DNA from: Bostrychus sinensis
Lineage: Eukaryota > Chordata > Actinopteri > Gobiiformes > Eleotridae
Reading direction: 5' to 3'
NCBI GenBank assembly: GCA_020698575.1
Contig: CM036245.1
Coordinates: 6,916,673 to 6,980,672 of the forward strand
DNA length: 64,000 nt
Of the stretch, positions 11,325 to 23,130 are shown piece by piece. The notes under the pieces were generated by a model, which saw nothing but the letters and a program-made list of their open reading frames with translations, did not search any database and was not told the DNA's origin. The position numbers and the translations under genes are program-made. Positions within the stretch are counted from its first letter, which is position 1. The number at the start of each line of letters is the position of its first letter.

Positions 11325-11902
11325 CCGTATTTTCTGCACTATAAGGCGCATCGGATTATAAGGCTCACCTTCAATGAATGGCCTAGTTTAAAACTGTTTT
11401 CATATATAGGGCGCACCGCATTATAAGGCGCATCCACTAGATGGCGCTGCGCTAAAGGGAATGTCAATAAAACAGTCCGATAAGTCAGTCAGTCAAACTT
11501 TATTAATAGAATACAAACCAGCGTTCTTACAACTCCCTCGTTGAAAACAATGTATTTCCAACTCCATTTGTCACAGTTCAAAGCTACATGAACAGCGTTC
11601 GAGCGCTCAGTTTTCTGTCCCCTCAATGTCGCAACTCTTCTACTGAGATGGAGCAAAGGCCGCGCCTCCTTGTTCTTTTGCGGCAGGATCCATAAACACG
11701 CCTATGGCACACATGAACAGCTGGGACTGGAATTCCCCTTTACCGTTTTTACCGCTGTCACTTCGGCGACGCCCCCTGAATACGGTAGCCATAATTAACC
11801 AACATTGATCCATATATAAGGCGCATCGGCTTATAAGGCGCACTGTCGGTTTTTGAGAAAATTAAAGGCTTTTAGGTGCGCCTTATAGTGCGGAAAATAC
11901 GG
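11325..11902. mobile_element. Pogo/mariner-like TA-flanked element, subfamily with ATAAGGCGC ends
   Basis: Ends CCGTATTTTCTGCACTATAA and its near-complement at 11883-11902 are flanked by TA at 11323-11324 and 11903-11904. Further copies of ATAAGGCGCA-type words lie just inside both ends, giving sub-terminal repeats. The element is 578 bp with no transposase. TA duplication fits the Tc1/mariner/pogo group. It is related to but distinct from the two elements at 17102 and 29722. Confidence 0.82.
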
Positions 11903-11904
11903 TA

Positions 11905-12050
11905 GGTGCATTATTCATTTACTCCTCAGTCACACTTGTGTCTGTCTTGCTCAAGGACACAACGGCAGTATGAACTGGGGAGAGTGGGATTTGAACCGTC
12001 AAAGCTCAGGTTAAAGGACGACCGCTCTACCTCCTGAGCCACTGTCGCCT
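11905..12050 (-). mobile_element. tRNA-derived SINE fragment
   Basis: Read on the minus strand, GGCGACAGTGGCTCAGGAGG carries an A-box-like TGGCTCAGGAGG (about 12030-12041) and, about 35 nt on, a B-box GGTTCAAATCC (11987-11997). The body follows with GTGTCCTTGAGCAAGACA. This is the head-plus-body order of a tRNA-derived SINE. It abuts the right end of the pogo-like element. It is a retroposon, not a functional tRNA gene: no acceptor stem can be folded. Confidence 0.82.
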
Positions 12051-12404
12051 GGTTTCCTGTGATTCTTGGATTGGAGGAATATCATGTATTAGTGTATTAT
12101 AGTAGAAATCATCTGTGGAAAGAACCTTAACACGTAATGTAGGCTTTATTATTAATGAGTGGCAATGCTGGCACGGTCTAATGACAGATGTTCCCATTGG
12201 TTTGGTGAATTAGTGTCTGTTGAAGGAAGTAATGTATTTTAGCACTGGCTATGTCGGTTTACACAGACGTAAATAAAAAATTACCAATTAAAGATGAGAT
12301 GTTGGAGATAATTTCTCGATCGGATTGGCTCAAAGTGGAACTCAGGAACCTTTTTACCCCAAATTAACAGTTTTGGTGTCATACCATGGTTAAATAAGAT
12401 GTTG

Positions 12405-12712
12405 CGGGATGAATAAAGCGTGCTGCATCTCCCCCTGCTGTCTCTGGGCGGGGTTACAAGTAGAAGTCTCGAGTCTCATGAGAAAGCAAAAAAACAAGCA
12501 TCTATGGCTTCATGGTTTATTGCATGGCAGAGTGACTAAATGGCAGAAAAAACTTTCTACAATTATGCAGAAGAGAAAATGAAAGTAAAGATGAGTGAGG
12601 GATTGCAGTAGAAGTCAACTGGACTTTACTCTGACATGTAGGGGGCGCTCCAGAGAAGAAAATGAAGCAGAAACAGTGAAGAAACGTGAAAAGTTACAGA
12701 GTTCCTCTTTAA
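12405..12712 (+). mobile_element. MITE family C copy
   Basis: Shares blocks with 49180-49785: a CTCATGAGAAAGCAAAA-type block, CATGGCAGAGTGACTAAATG, an AAGAGAAAATGAAAGTAAAG-type block, and the right end GTTACAGAGTTCCTCTTTAA. The left end is not clear. No coding capacity. Confidence 0.65.
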
Positions 12713-13623
12713 GGATTAGTTAGAATTTTGAGGGAAGGGAAAAGGATTCCTGTGCTGTTGTTGTGCTGGAGTTAACAAAGCTTGGTTAGATTTTGGTCTA
12801 AGGGACTTTCAGACTTTCCCTCAGGTGTGAAAGCTCCCGCAGACCATGGTTCAGACCAAACAGATCCTCTTTGGTCTCGGTCTGGACCAAGGTTTGGTTT
12901 GTGTGTAGTGTGAAAGCGTATTAAGCAAAAGTTTGGACTTTCAGACTAAAACCAAGTGCTTTTCCTCCACATCTGGCCTTAAACTTCATGCGTCCTTCAT
13001 GTGAATGTTTTGGTTTTGGTTGTTGGTGCCACTGCCAGCAGAGGTCCAGAGTCAGAGCAGAGGAGATGGAGTTTGGAGAAAATGTGTGCGTAAAAGATCA
13101 AACGCCGGTGATGGAGGGCTGGAACAACAATTTCAAAATATACACACAATCCACACAGACAGAATGAGTGTAATGCTCCACAGAGTCTAGTATTATAAGC
13201 AGTAAAGTATGGCTGCTCAGATTGGTAATGATAAAAACACTGATAGTATAGAAGCTGCTGTGTGATTTGTGTCTTTTGGCCTGAGCGTGTTGCCGTAATG
13301 AGGTCAATCTCCTGAGTGTCTTTATATCTGTTACATGACACAGGATTATTCTCATCTGTCCAACACCACACAACACTACACTGGCTCTAATGCTACAGAG
13401 CTTTGTTTTGTTAATGGCTTACAGTGTTAGGGATATTGTATTGTGGCTCAGTGATGGAACAAGAGGCATAACAAGATACTGGGAAATACATTTACCTCTA
13501 TATGAATGCTAAAGAAATTATATTTGTGTTTTATTTCATTATTTTTTATTATTATAGTTTTAGTTTTTTATATTTAGATACATTGTTTGAAGACATTTTT
13601 GTGTATAAATGTGTGGCATAGGT
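12713..13623. other. No gene recognised
   Basis: Single-copy sequence. A frame of 124 codons on the minus strand (12997-13371) overlaps another in a different phase and has no domain-like composition. GGTCTGGACCAAGGTTTGG near 12880 belongs to a local inverted repeat with GACCATGGTTCAGACC upstream. Confidence 0.4.
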
Positions 13624-15527
13624 CGGTGGTCCTCAAATATTTTTAGTACCACCTCAGAAGATATTTGGCTTTCAAAGTACCAGCTAAAGTAAACCAGATC
13701 TAAACCAGGACTAAACCAGGACTAAACCAGGATTAAACCAGGATTAAACCAGGATTAAACCAGGTCTAAACCAGGTCTAAACCAGGACTAAACCAGGACT
13801 AAACCAAGACTAAACCAGGGCTAAACCAGGATTAAACCAGGATTAAACCAGGATTAAACCAGGATTAAACCAGGACTAAACCAGGACTAAACCAAGACTA
13901 AACCAGGGCTAAACCAGGGCTAAACCAGGGCTAAACCAGAACTAAACCAGCGCTAAACCAGGACTAAACCAGGATTAAACCAGGATTAAACCAGGATTAA
14001 ACCAGGACTAAACCAGGACTAAACCAGGACTAAACCAGATCTAAACCATGACCAAACCAGGACTAAACCAGGACTAAACCAGGATTAAACCAGGACTAAA
14101 CCAGGACTAAACCAGGACTAAACCAGATCTAAACCATGACCAAACCAGGACTAAACCAGGACTAAACCAGGATTAAACCAGGATTAAACCAGGATTAAAC
14201 CAGGATTAAACCAGGTCTAAACCAGGTCTAAACCAGGACTAAACCAGGACTAAACCAAGACTAAACCAGGGCTAAACCAGGATTAAACCAGGATTAAACC
14301 AGGATTAAACCAGGATTAAACCAGGACTAAACCAGGACTAAACCAAGACTAAACCAGGGCTAAACCAGGGCTAAACCAGGGCTAAACCAGAACTAAACCA
14401 GCGCTAAACCAGGACTAAACCAGGATTAAACCAGGATTAAACCAGGATTAAACCAGGACTAAACCAGGACTAAACCAGGACTAAACCAGATCTAAACCAT
14501 GACCAAACCAGGACTAAACCAGGACTAAACCAGGATTAAACCAGGACTAAACCAGGACTAAACCAGGACTAAACCAGATCTAAACCATGACCAAACCAGG
14601 ACTAAACCAGGACTAAACCAGGATTAAACCAGGATTAAACCAGGACTAAACCAGGACTAAACCAAGACTAAACCAAGACTAAACCTGGGCTAAACCAGGA
14701 CTAAACCAGGACTAAACCAGGACTAAACCAAGACTAAACAAGAACTAAACCAGGGCTAAACCAGGACTAAACCAGGATTAAACCAGGACTATACCAGGAT
14801 TAAACCAGGATTAAACCAGGATTAAACCAGGATTAAACCAGGATTAAACCAGGACTATACCAGGACTAAACCAGAACTAAACCAGGGCTAAACCAGGACT
14901 AAACCAGGACTAAACCAGAACTAAACCAGGACTAAACCAGGACTAAACCAGGACTAAACCAGGTCTAAACCAGGATTAAACCAGGACTATACCAGGACTA
15001 AACCAAGACCAAACCAGGTCTAAACCAGGATTAAACCAGGACTAAACCAGGTCTAAACCAGGTCTAAACCAGGTCTAAACCAGGATTAAACCAGGTCTAA
15101 ACCAGGACTAAACCAGGTCTAAACCAGGATTAAACCAGGACTAAACCAGGTCTAAACCAGGTCTAAACCAGGTCTAAACCAGGATTAAACCAGGACTATA
15201 CCAGGACTAAACCAAGACCAAACCAGGTCTAAACCAGGATTAAACCAGGACTATACCAGGACTAAACCAGGACTATACCAGGACTAAACCAGGACTAAAC
15301 CAGGACTAAACCAGGATTAAACCAGGACTAAACCAGGACTAAACCAGGTCTAAACCAGGTCTAAACCAAGACTAGCCCCAACTAAAGCACGACTAAAACA
15401 GGAATAAAACTGGCTCTAAATTAAACAAAATAATAAACTGCTTGACTTAAACTGCAAAAAACTGAGTACCACCAGAAGAAGACCATGTACCACAAGTTGT
15501 ACCAACACCACAGTTTGAGAACCACTG
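13624..15527. mobile_element. hAT-like element, family 3, inflated by an internal minisatellite
   Basis: The left end CGGTGGTCCTCAAAT and the right end AGTTTGAGAACCACTG (15512-15527) form imperfect inverted repeats of the CAGTGGTTCTCAAACT type. Sub-terminal words GTACCACC and ATTTGGCTTTCAAAG recur in the other family 3 copies (22535, 36430, and inverted at 55293). The bases flanking the two ends match at only about 5 of 8, so the target duplication is decayed. No transposase; nearly all of the interior is tandem repeat. Confidence 0.72.
13690..15385 (+). repeat. 11-bp minisatellite, about 150 units, with a 451-bp higher-order repeat
   Basis: The unit is AACCAGGAYTA with variants GGTCTA, GGGCTA, AGACTA and GAACTA. 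Rare variants mark a higher-order duplication: CCATGACC occurs at 14046, 14134, 14497 and 14585, giving spacings of 88 (8 units) and 451 (41 units), and the unique GCGCTA variant recurs at 13950 and 14401, again 451 apart. So about 450 bp was duplicated as a block. The unit length of 11 means frames shift from unit to unit; it is not coding. Confidence 0.96.
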
Positions 15528-15894
15528 GCTTAGTGTTTAAATGTGTGACCAATTTTTCTCCCTGATCTCCCTAAAGTTATTTTTCTAAACTATTTAACAA
15601 CCACTTTAATGGCACACATATTTAGTGTAGTTAGTATGGAATAGGGCACAGTTAGAGACATGCACTGACATAGACTGACCCAAACAAACATGGCAGATTG
15701 CCGTTTTGCAGCTCTGTACTTATTTCTGAACGGGGACAGCAGCAGAAGCCAGTTGTACAAAGAGTTGCAGAGAAAGTTGGTTTATTTGAGTGTGGTGGTT
15801 ACGTCAGAGGGACTTTACTGTTGTTAAAACGGAAAAAAGATTAAGAAAAAAGACTAAACAACAACGAGGACTTCAGCAGGTGACGAAGGAAGCC
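15528..15894. other. No feature recognised
   Basis: Single-copy sequence between the minisatellite element and a short dispersed repeat. Confidence 0.4.
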
Positions 15895-15995
15895 ACTAAA
15901 CACTTTTAATCAGGTCAGAGAAGTTATTAAGTTCACTCTGCCTCTGTATTTTTAAGACGCTGTGCAGAAAAACGGCCAGTTCCAAATCGACCAGA
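15895..15995 (-). repeat. Dispersed repeat, copy 1
   Basis: Shares about 85 nearly identical bases with 17880-17982, including CACTCTGCCTCTGTATTTTT and AAGACGCTGTGCAGAAAAACGG. On the minus strand both copies translate in one frame to FLHSVLKIQRQSE, so some coding origin is possible but the frame is short in both. Confidence 0.7.
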
Positions 15996-17101
15996 GAGAA
16001 AACGCTTTGCAGTGAGAAAGGAACCAGACTGTCCTGCTTTTGACAAAGAAAGTAGGCGAGTCTGGCTGACCAAGCTATGCCGGACAACCATTCACTCTCA
16101 CATTCACTCACTGTGGGAGGTTTAGAGTCAGCAGACACCTGTGTATCCTGTATTATACATTCATATTGTTTCCATACATAACCAGTGCAGCGTTATGCCC
16201 ATCTTCAACATGAGCTGGTTGTCTTCCCGCGTGAATCCTCCCCCTCACACCTCCTCCATGTGCCGGCCGTCTCCTCCTCCTCCATCCTCTAACCCGGCGC
16301 TCACTTCGCACATGACGTGGCCCCGGCCTTTCCCTCTCCATCTGTCCGACCCCGTTGTGCGCACGCTTCGAGTTATCGGGAGGCCGTGATGCGAGCCGGG
16401 ATTGGTGCGGAGCGGTGTGGCTCGGGCATATGGCCATGTCCCGAGGTGCAGTAACACAGAGGAATGAGGAAAACCCAAACGGACAGGAGCAGAGATAGTG
16501 ACGTGCCAACAGTTGGATATTACATATGCAACTCATCAAGTGGAGTCTGCAGCGGCCTGGTCTCTCGCTTGAGCCGCGGATTGGTGCCAAGTGGGGAGAC
16601 CGAGCGGGAGGAGGCGATGTTGGCTGCTTAAAATGAAAATGTTGAAAGAGTTCGTGCAGCTTTTGCGGGTTGGATATGGTCGAAGATGTGTTGGTCGTAG
16701 CTGAAAAAGCATCAGAGTAGGAACTAAAGAACAACAGTAGAGGAGATCACTCAATTTACCTCCTCCACTGTTGTTCTTTAGTTTCTTCTTTTCTGATTTG
16801 ACAGATAGATATAATTATTATTTCCAAGTATTAATGCTGTAAATGGACAAATATATATACAATATTACATCATTTACTGTAAAGCAAGGGTGTCCAAAAG
16901 TTCCATATGATTTCTCTTTTAGCCTCAGAAATCCCCCCACATTTATCAATTCAATATTTATCCAGGCTTTGGACTGGCATAGAGCATTGGATTTTATTTT
17001 TTTACAGTGCCCAAACAAATTTTTCATTTTTTTCTCTACCTTTGTTAGTAAGGTGGACTTCACACAAATATGAAGCATTTCAACTTGTGATATGAAGTAT
17101 A
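15996..17101. other. Single-copy sequence with a doubtful 193-codon minus-strand frame
   Basis: The minus-strand frame at 16153-16734 is the longest frame in the window not made of simple repeats. It is Ser/Pro/Arg-rich, has no domain, signal peptide or membrane segment I can identify, and overlaps a GC-rich block with open frames in other phases. I do not call it a gene. The GC-rich block itself (16210-16640) may be regulatory. Confidence 0.35.
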
Positions 17102-17755
17102 CCGTATTTTCCGGACCATAAGTCGCACTTTTTTCCATCGTCTGGCTCGGGGTGCGACGTATACTCAGGTGTGACTTATATATTAAAATATTTCAGGTGT
17201 TGGTTAGAGGGCGCTCTAGGCTTGTGTACCAGCATCTGCTGCACCTGTACCACTGACAATTTAAAATGTAAACATTACCACTAACAACTTAGGCTATAAA
17301 GACAACTGAGAAAGAGCGGAATAATTGGAAATGGAACTGATGCTGAGTCTGACGACAGCCACGCAGAGGAGGAAGCGGCGCTTCGTCTACCTCCGGAGTT
17401 GGCGGAGTTGTTCAGAAGCGACACCGAGGATGAAGAATTTAAAGGATTTAGTGATTAGGAGTGAGATGGTGAGTTTGGTGAACTTGTTATATTATGTTCT
17501 TTATGCTATAGTTATGTGAATAACTGTTAATATATTACGTTAACATACGAGACACCTATTCAGTTCGTTGTTTATGCTTCATGTAGCTGAATAACCATCA
17601 ATGTGTTACGTTAGCAAACCGCACACCTGTTCAGCTGTTGTTCTCTATTCTATTATTACTATAACTTGCCTTTCAACATGAAATGTCTGTTCTTGGTGTC
17701 GGATTTTGTCAAATAAATTTCCCCCAAAAAAATGCGACTTATAGTCCAGTGCGAC
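17102..17755 (+). mobile_element. Pogo-like TA-flanked element, right-truncated
   Basis: The left end CCGTATTTTCCGGACCATAA follows a TA at 17100-17101. The body is nearly identical over about 600 bp to the reverse complement of 29722-30459. The last recognisable bases are the internal block ATGCGACTTATAGTCCAGTG followed by a T-rich tail, so the right inverted repeat is missing. It retains a transposase C-terminal remnant at 17300-17458. Confidence 0.85.
17300..17458 (+). pseudogene. Transposase C-terminal remnant, pogo/Tigger-like
   Basis: An open frame of 52 codons runs from just after an in-frame stop to a TAG. It begins RQLRKSGIIGNGTD, then is acidic (ESDDSHAEEE), and ends LFRSDTEDEEFKGFSD. 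From memory, pogo/Tigger-type DDE transposases end with an FRKxGI motif followed by an acidic tail with a SDTEDEEF-like close, so this looks like the last part of such an enzyme, left after internal deletion. No methionine or catalytic domain is present. The same frame is intact at 30103-30261 on the other strand. Family call is moderate; a database search would settle it. Confidence 0.6.
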
Positions 17756-17879
17756 TTATTTTTTTATTTTTTATTTATTTATTTTTTTTATTTGAATGGG
17801 ACAGCGTGTATTAATGAACAGCTAGTGCTGTAAATACACCGGATTATAGCTCAGAGCTAATTTCCATCTGTAGTCCCCA
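17756..17879. other. T-rich junction and LINE-like piece
   Basis: A T/A-rich tract is followed by TTTGAATGGGACAGCGTGTA and AATGAACAGCTAGTGCTGTA, which resembles a fish repeat fragment of unknown class. Confidence 0.4.
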
Positions 17880-17982
17880 CTCATTCACAGAGAAGTTATT
17901 AAATTCACTCTGCCTCTGTATTTTTAAGACGCTGTGCAGAAAAACGGCTGTGATAGGCAAGTTCCAAATTGACCAGAGACTT
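17880..17982 (-). repeat. Dispersed repeat, copy 2
   Basis: Second copy of the repeat at 15895-15995, with a short insertion (GTGATAGGCA-like) after AAAAACGGCT. Same orientation as copy 1. Confidence 0.7.
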
Positions 17983-20900
17983 ATATACGTTTTCTTCTTC
18001 TTCATTATGCATTTTTTGGCTAGTGCCATTTAATACGGCAGTTATATGTTGCACAGTCCAGTGTCTCTCTGAAGAACGTTTGCTGTGCAGTGTTTTTGCA
18101 GATTTCCAGACAGACTTGGTTGACGCTTCTTCCTAACTGTCCAAATTTATGTTTATTTTTACCAAAATAGGAATACTGTCCAAACACATGACATGCTCAA
18201 TTTCTATTGTTTTGGGTCATCAAAGCGAGTTACTCTGTACAATTACCATGTGAATGAATACTGTTCATGTTTATGTGGTGTGCATTTACTTAAACATCAG
18301 CTCCTCTTTTTATTCTATGAGCTCAGTCCAACTAAGCCATTGTTAAAATACTTAAACATACTAATACTACAAATAAAATTATACTTTTTAATACTCATTT
18401 GTTCCTTTTATAGCTGCAGAATCCCCTTCTTTCTTCATGTAAAGTGCTTGTAACCTTGTATCTGTGAGTTTTGGCCGGAGACAAATGACTGATGACACTT
18501 CCTCCTCCAGTGTGCACATTTTCCTGGCACCGCTTTCCGCCTTTTTATTTTACATCTGTTTAATACATCACCTCCTCCTTTCTGCTGATTCTAATGCACA
18601 TTTTAATCCACTGACTTCTACAATGGCACTGTTACAATGAAGAGAGTGTGGCAGACTTAACCTTTACCCGCAGGATTACACGGGCCTCACTTCCTCAATA
18701 GGAACTGCCCCGGGACTAAGCTTTAGCCGTTGCATTAATATCAAGGACTTTGACAATGGGACGGATGTGACAAGGCGGACATGTTGGTTTTAATTGGGAT
18801 TTTGCAGAGCTTGTAACAGAACAAAGACATCCAGGTTTGATTTACGCAGATCCCATGTCACGGTTTTGTCTCATCGTGAGTTTTTTTGGCAAACGCAGAG
18901 CAGCAGCAGGTGGTTCTTAGATCGGGACGAGGAGAGAAGAGAAAGGCTTTGTGTCACTGTCCCGAGGGAGACGAGACACTTCACAGGCACTTTCATAAAA
19001 TCATTAGAAAGGTGGGATGAGATGAGAAGACAGTAGAGCGTTTGATGTGCGTTTTTCAATTAAATTTAGGTTTCTTTGTATGGCAGAATCAGAGACTAAA
19101 TGTGTTTTTGGACATTTTTTTTAAGCTTTATTGGTAAGGGAGAGTAAAGTAGGAAAACGGGGAGAGACATTCGGCAAACCGCTGGAACTGATGCTTAAAA
19201 TAGACTTTTGCAGACCTCTGAGTAAAAAATAGCATCCTGGTGGCTAACTTTTAGATGTAGTTGAAGAAGCCATTGATTCTACTTCCTGTTCTTACGATTG
19301 CCTTGAGCGGACAAACTGAGTTCTGCTATAGGTGAAGCACAATCATTATTTGAGAGTTTCTTGCTGAAGGCTCAGGACATTTATGATTGAACATGACATG
19401 ATGGTTAAATTGAAAACGAAACTCAGCTCGTTTCTTTGCTGCTTCTGTCCCCTACATTTTGGAGTAAAGCATCATCATAAACACTCACAAGTCCAGTTAC
19501 TTCCATTTTCCCTTCTGCGTAATTGTACAAAGTTTTTCACTCCGTCCTGACATGAAAATCAAGAAATAAAGCTAAAAGCTAACTTGTTTTGCTCCACTTT
19601 AAATTTTCCAACATGAACTGATCATCTTAAGGTATAAGGTCTGAAAAAAGAGACATTTTAGGTTCTGGTGTGGATCTGATTCACCAAATGGATTCAGGAA
19701 AGATTCTTTTCCATTGTGAGATAGAGCCAAAAAGCTCAGTTTCCACTGATTCCTCATAGGTATTTTTTTATTTATTTATTTTTTATTTATTTTTTTAAGG
19801 AAGTGAAAAGCTTTTTTTTTCCTTTGTATTTTTCTTTCTTTTGAGTTTATTAAAGTCTATCAAATTCTGGCATTAAGGTCAGCTCTTAATGGAGATGATG
19901 ACTTATACGCTCCATCTACAGCAGCTTAAGATGGAAAATATTGGAAAAAATGAGACAGTTTTGCAGACAGTAAACAATATGAGGACAATATGTGATCCAT
20001 GCATGTGCAAAATAAATAAAATATAAAAACATTTGGCTTTAAAAATGTCCAAATTCATACATTTAACCTGGAAAACCCTGTAAACCCAGACCATAGCTGC
20101 TGGTTCACTCCTCGTCTGTGATTGGCCGATCTCTGCGCCTCTCCCAACATGACATAATTTCCTTTCTTAAAAAACACTTCTAAAAAAACATGCCTGCCTT
20201 TAACACATGGCACTCTCTCCAAAACAAAAGTGTGCAAAGTCTTCACCGCACACTTCCCCGGCCCTTAGGAGCCTTTTGTTTCTCACACAGCAGGGCCCGC
20301 GGAGGGATGCCAGTTCTGGAGCGATTTCCAGCCTCCCCTACATTAACTCTGCTGTGTGTTTGTGTGTGTGGACATGCTCTCAGCTGAGGCAGCCGGTTCA
20401 CGGGCCGGTCAGAGCTGCTTTATTCCCTTTTAATTGACTTAAGATGGGCAAACAAGACTCCGGCTACAAGCACACGGGACCCATTACACATCACACACAA
20501 GCAACACAGCAAAAAAAAATAAAATGCGCACGCTAATGAAGCAGGGCTATAGCGACACGCACAGCTAATGCACTTTTCCGTGTATTTTACGGCGTGTTGG
20601 CCTCTCTGCAGCAGAATAAACGAGCGCTCGGACTTTCCCCACTCTCCCGGCCTCATTCATGAGTCGTGTTAGCGATGTGTATGAGTTTTTAAGGCCGTGA
20701 ATCCAAACCAGAGTCGTGTTTAGTTCAAAGAAGAAGAAGAAGAAGCAGCGAGCGGTTCTGATGTCGTTAGTGTTGGACGTGACTCACGGTAAAATCTGAC
20801 TGTAGTGGGTTTTGGATGAAGTTAGAGAGACATACTTGGCGAAAGGTTCCTGTAGACTGTTCACACTGGGACAGCACATTATCAGGAACATACAGAATAT

Positions 20901-21079
20901 CTTTGAGAACAATATTACTTCAATGTTAACTTGATTTATTATAAATGGTGGAAAGTACTGCTGTCTTTGAACAGATTTGGCTTCATTGTTAAGGGGGGAT
21001 TACATTACAGCAGTCTGTCCCAAGCAGGGGTAGTTATTTGATCACTTAAAATGAAGGACAAAAAAGGGAGTAAACTTTA
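17983..21079. other. Long mostly single-copy stretch; two candidate conserved non-coding blocks
   Basis: No exon is evident across about 3 kb. The block 18630-18870 has balanced composition and dense factor-like words such as GCATTAATATCAAGGACTTT and GACAATGGGACG. The block 20200-20700 has TTTTAATTGACTTAAGATGG and CCTCATTCATGAGTCG in a GC-balanced context, with a GAA-triplet run just after it. T/A-rich simple sequence lies at 19760-19830. These are pattern impressions only; no conservation data are available. Confidence 0.3.
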
Positions 21080-21245
21080 AATTAACCAGGACTAAACCAG
21101 GTCTAAAACCAGACATAAACCAGGTCTAAACCAGAAATAAAGTAGGTCTAAACCAGGTCAAACCAGGGCTAAACAAAAAAAGACTAAACCAGAACTAAAC
21201 CTGGAAAAATCATGTCTAAAACCAAAACTAAACTAAGTCTAAACC
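21080..21245 (+). repeat. Decayed 11-bp minisatellite patch
   Basis: About a dozen diverged units of the AACCAGGACTA type with interruptions. It belongs to the same repeat family as 13690-15385. No terminal inverted repeats were found on either side. Confidence 0.75.
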
Positions 21246-22534
21246 TATGACATGACGAAAATCAAGAATAAATCCATCGTCAGCTTGTTGTTTCTAACCT
21301 GAGACGTTTGGGAAGTATGAGCGAGGCAGGTTTTTTTCCCAGAGACAGCAGGGAGCGCTTTATTAACCCAGCAACAGCTCATGTAGCCATCGCACACAGT
21401 TTATCTAAAGTAAAAAAGTTATTTTGTTCCACTTTGTATTTTGTATCATTTTATTTTTTTTTTAGAACAGTTGAATAGTTCACGGTGTGCAATTAACAAC
21501 AAAACACAAGGCTGAGAAAAAAAAAACATAAAATAATATATTGTGTAATAATTTTCATAATATTCATTTTAGCAAAACAATAAGTTATCATAATAAACCA
21601 TACAGAGACGATCTGCTCAAAAAGGAGTGGGAAGAAGTAAAACTTATTTAATCCCACCCCGTCTCCAAAAATCATAACACACAGATCGCTGTATTCTTAA
21701 ACACCACCTTCCCTTTGGGCACCAAGCCCAAGATTTATCATCTAATACATCAGTAGCTAAATAAAGATAAAATATTCTTCTATAGGCTGTTAGAAATAAT
21801 ATTATTTAGCTATTACATCAAAATAATTTAGGGTAATTTAGAGGCACTTGTATTGGCTGTTGGCCTACGCAGCTTGTCAACATTTATTCAGCGGTGGCGC
21901 AAAATGTTTGTGGGAAAGTATTTCAGCACAGGGATGATGCAGCTTTACATTTTTTATAGTTAAATGGTGTTGCAGTTCTTTTGTTTTTTTACCACAATCA
22001 TTGGATCACTTGCTAATGTTCTCTACTCGCCCACTGACAGCACACACCTGTAGTCAGTTCCCATTTATATAAAGATTAATACCCTTTTATTTATTGAAAA
22101 CTTATTGTGATTTGGTTAAAAAAAAACTTTACCTTTAGCTAGTACATGAACTTGAAGACATACCAAGTTTTTATTTTTTATTTTTAGCATTTAGCGCAAT
22201 TATCTCATCTAACTGTGGTATAAAATGTCACACTGTATTTGTGTGTGTTGTGCTGCTTTCATTCACTTTCCCCTTAATGTGTTTTTTTTTTTTTTTTTTT
22301 TTGAGCTGAAGCGAGTCACACCAGCCTCCATTGAAAACCCATTTATTAAAAGGCCAGTCTAAAATTCAACCCTGGAGAAAACCAGCAGTTTGTGCTACAC
22401 TGACAAATTTATTGGCTGCTAACTTTATCTCCTGTTGATTTATTACTGCAATTAAAAAAAAAAAAAAAAAACTTGTGAGGCTGTTTTAGACAAGTATGCA
22501 GAACCACACAGATACTTGTGAAGGCATTTCTTCC
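21246..22534. other. AT-rich sequence with a LINE-like fragment at 21487-21690
   Basis: On the minus strand 21690-21487 reads GGGGTGGGATTAAATAAGTT then TTACTTCTTCCCACTCCTTT, a fish repeat signature I recall but cannot place in a class. T tracts lie at 22276-22302 and an A tract at 22450-22470. No gene is seen. Confidence 0.4.
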
Positions 22535-22802
22535 ATTTCTCAAACTATTACACACCAAGTACCGCCACATAAAATATTTGGCTCTCCAAATGCCTAAACT
22601 AGAACTTAATCATGATTAAACCAGGACTAAACCAGAACTAATCCAGTCCTAAACCAAGAATCATAAATTTAGGACTAGACCAAGATAAAACTGTTCCTAA
22701 ACCATGACTAAGCAGCAGAATTTATATCAAATTGAAGCCACAGCAAGAACAGAAATAATATTGAGAGTTCCCCAGCAGTGGTTCCCAGTTTGAGAACCAC
22801 TG
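22535..22802. mobile_element. hAT-like element, family 3, short copy
   Basis: The left end CATTTCTCAAACT and the right end AGTTTGAGAACCACTG enclose the family words AAGTACCGCCAC and ATATTTGGCTCTCCAAA plus only about seven diverged 11-bp units. The last 30 bp form a small palindrome (CAGTGGTTC ... GAACCACTG). This copy shows the element with a nearly unexpanded minisatellite. Confidence 0.7.
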
Positions 22803-22892
22803 CTCCAGAGATGAAGCCAAACTTTATATTTCTCTGTAGACGTCATTAAACTTTGCGAGCCCTAAATTGACTTTGACGTGTAAAAATATCGT

Positions 22893-23130
22893 CGGGGGCA
22901 CAGAGGCAGCGTGGTTTGTGATCTCGCCCAGTGAGAGGTTCGAGTCTTGGGCAGACCAACACAAACTCTCTGGGTGAAGTCTGCATGTCGTCTCCGGGTG
23001 CTCTAGCTTCCTCCCGCCGTCCAAACAGGTGAACTGGTGACTCTAAATTGGCCCTAATGAATGAATGTGAGAGTAAATGGTTGTCTGGTTATGTGTCAGC
23101 CCTGCGAATAGCTGGGTGAATGAATGAATG
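22893..23130 (+). mobile_element. tRNA-headed SINE-like element
   Basis: GGCACAGAGGCAGCGTGGTT with a B-box-like GGTTCGAGTC at 22938-22947 is followed by the body CTCCGGGTGCTCTAGCTTCC, then GGTGACTCTAAATTGGCCCT and GTGTCAGCCCTGCGAATAGC, ending in AATG repeats. This order matches an abundant fish SINE-like repeat. The A box is decayed. Confidence 0.72.

Noticed and set aside
11905..12050. A tRNA gene on the minus strand
   Set aside because: A and B boxes are present but no cloverleaf or acceptor stem can be formed, and a SINE body follows.
13690..15385. A CRISPR-like or coding tandem array
   Set aside because: The 11-bp units have no spacers, the context is a eukaryotic transposon, and unit length is not a multiple of three.
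16153..16734. 193-codon minus-strand frame as a gene
   Set aside because: It is not simple repeat, but shows no domain, no consistent codon preference that I can judge, and overlaps other open phases in GC-rich DNA; probably chance.
17325..17519. 64-codon frame identical between 17325-17519 and 30042-30236 as a conserved protein
   Set aside because: It overlaps the better-supported acidic transposase-tail frame in another phase; identity reflects two young copies of the same element.
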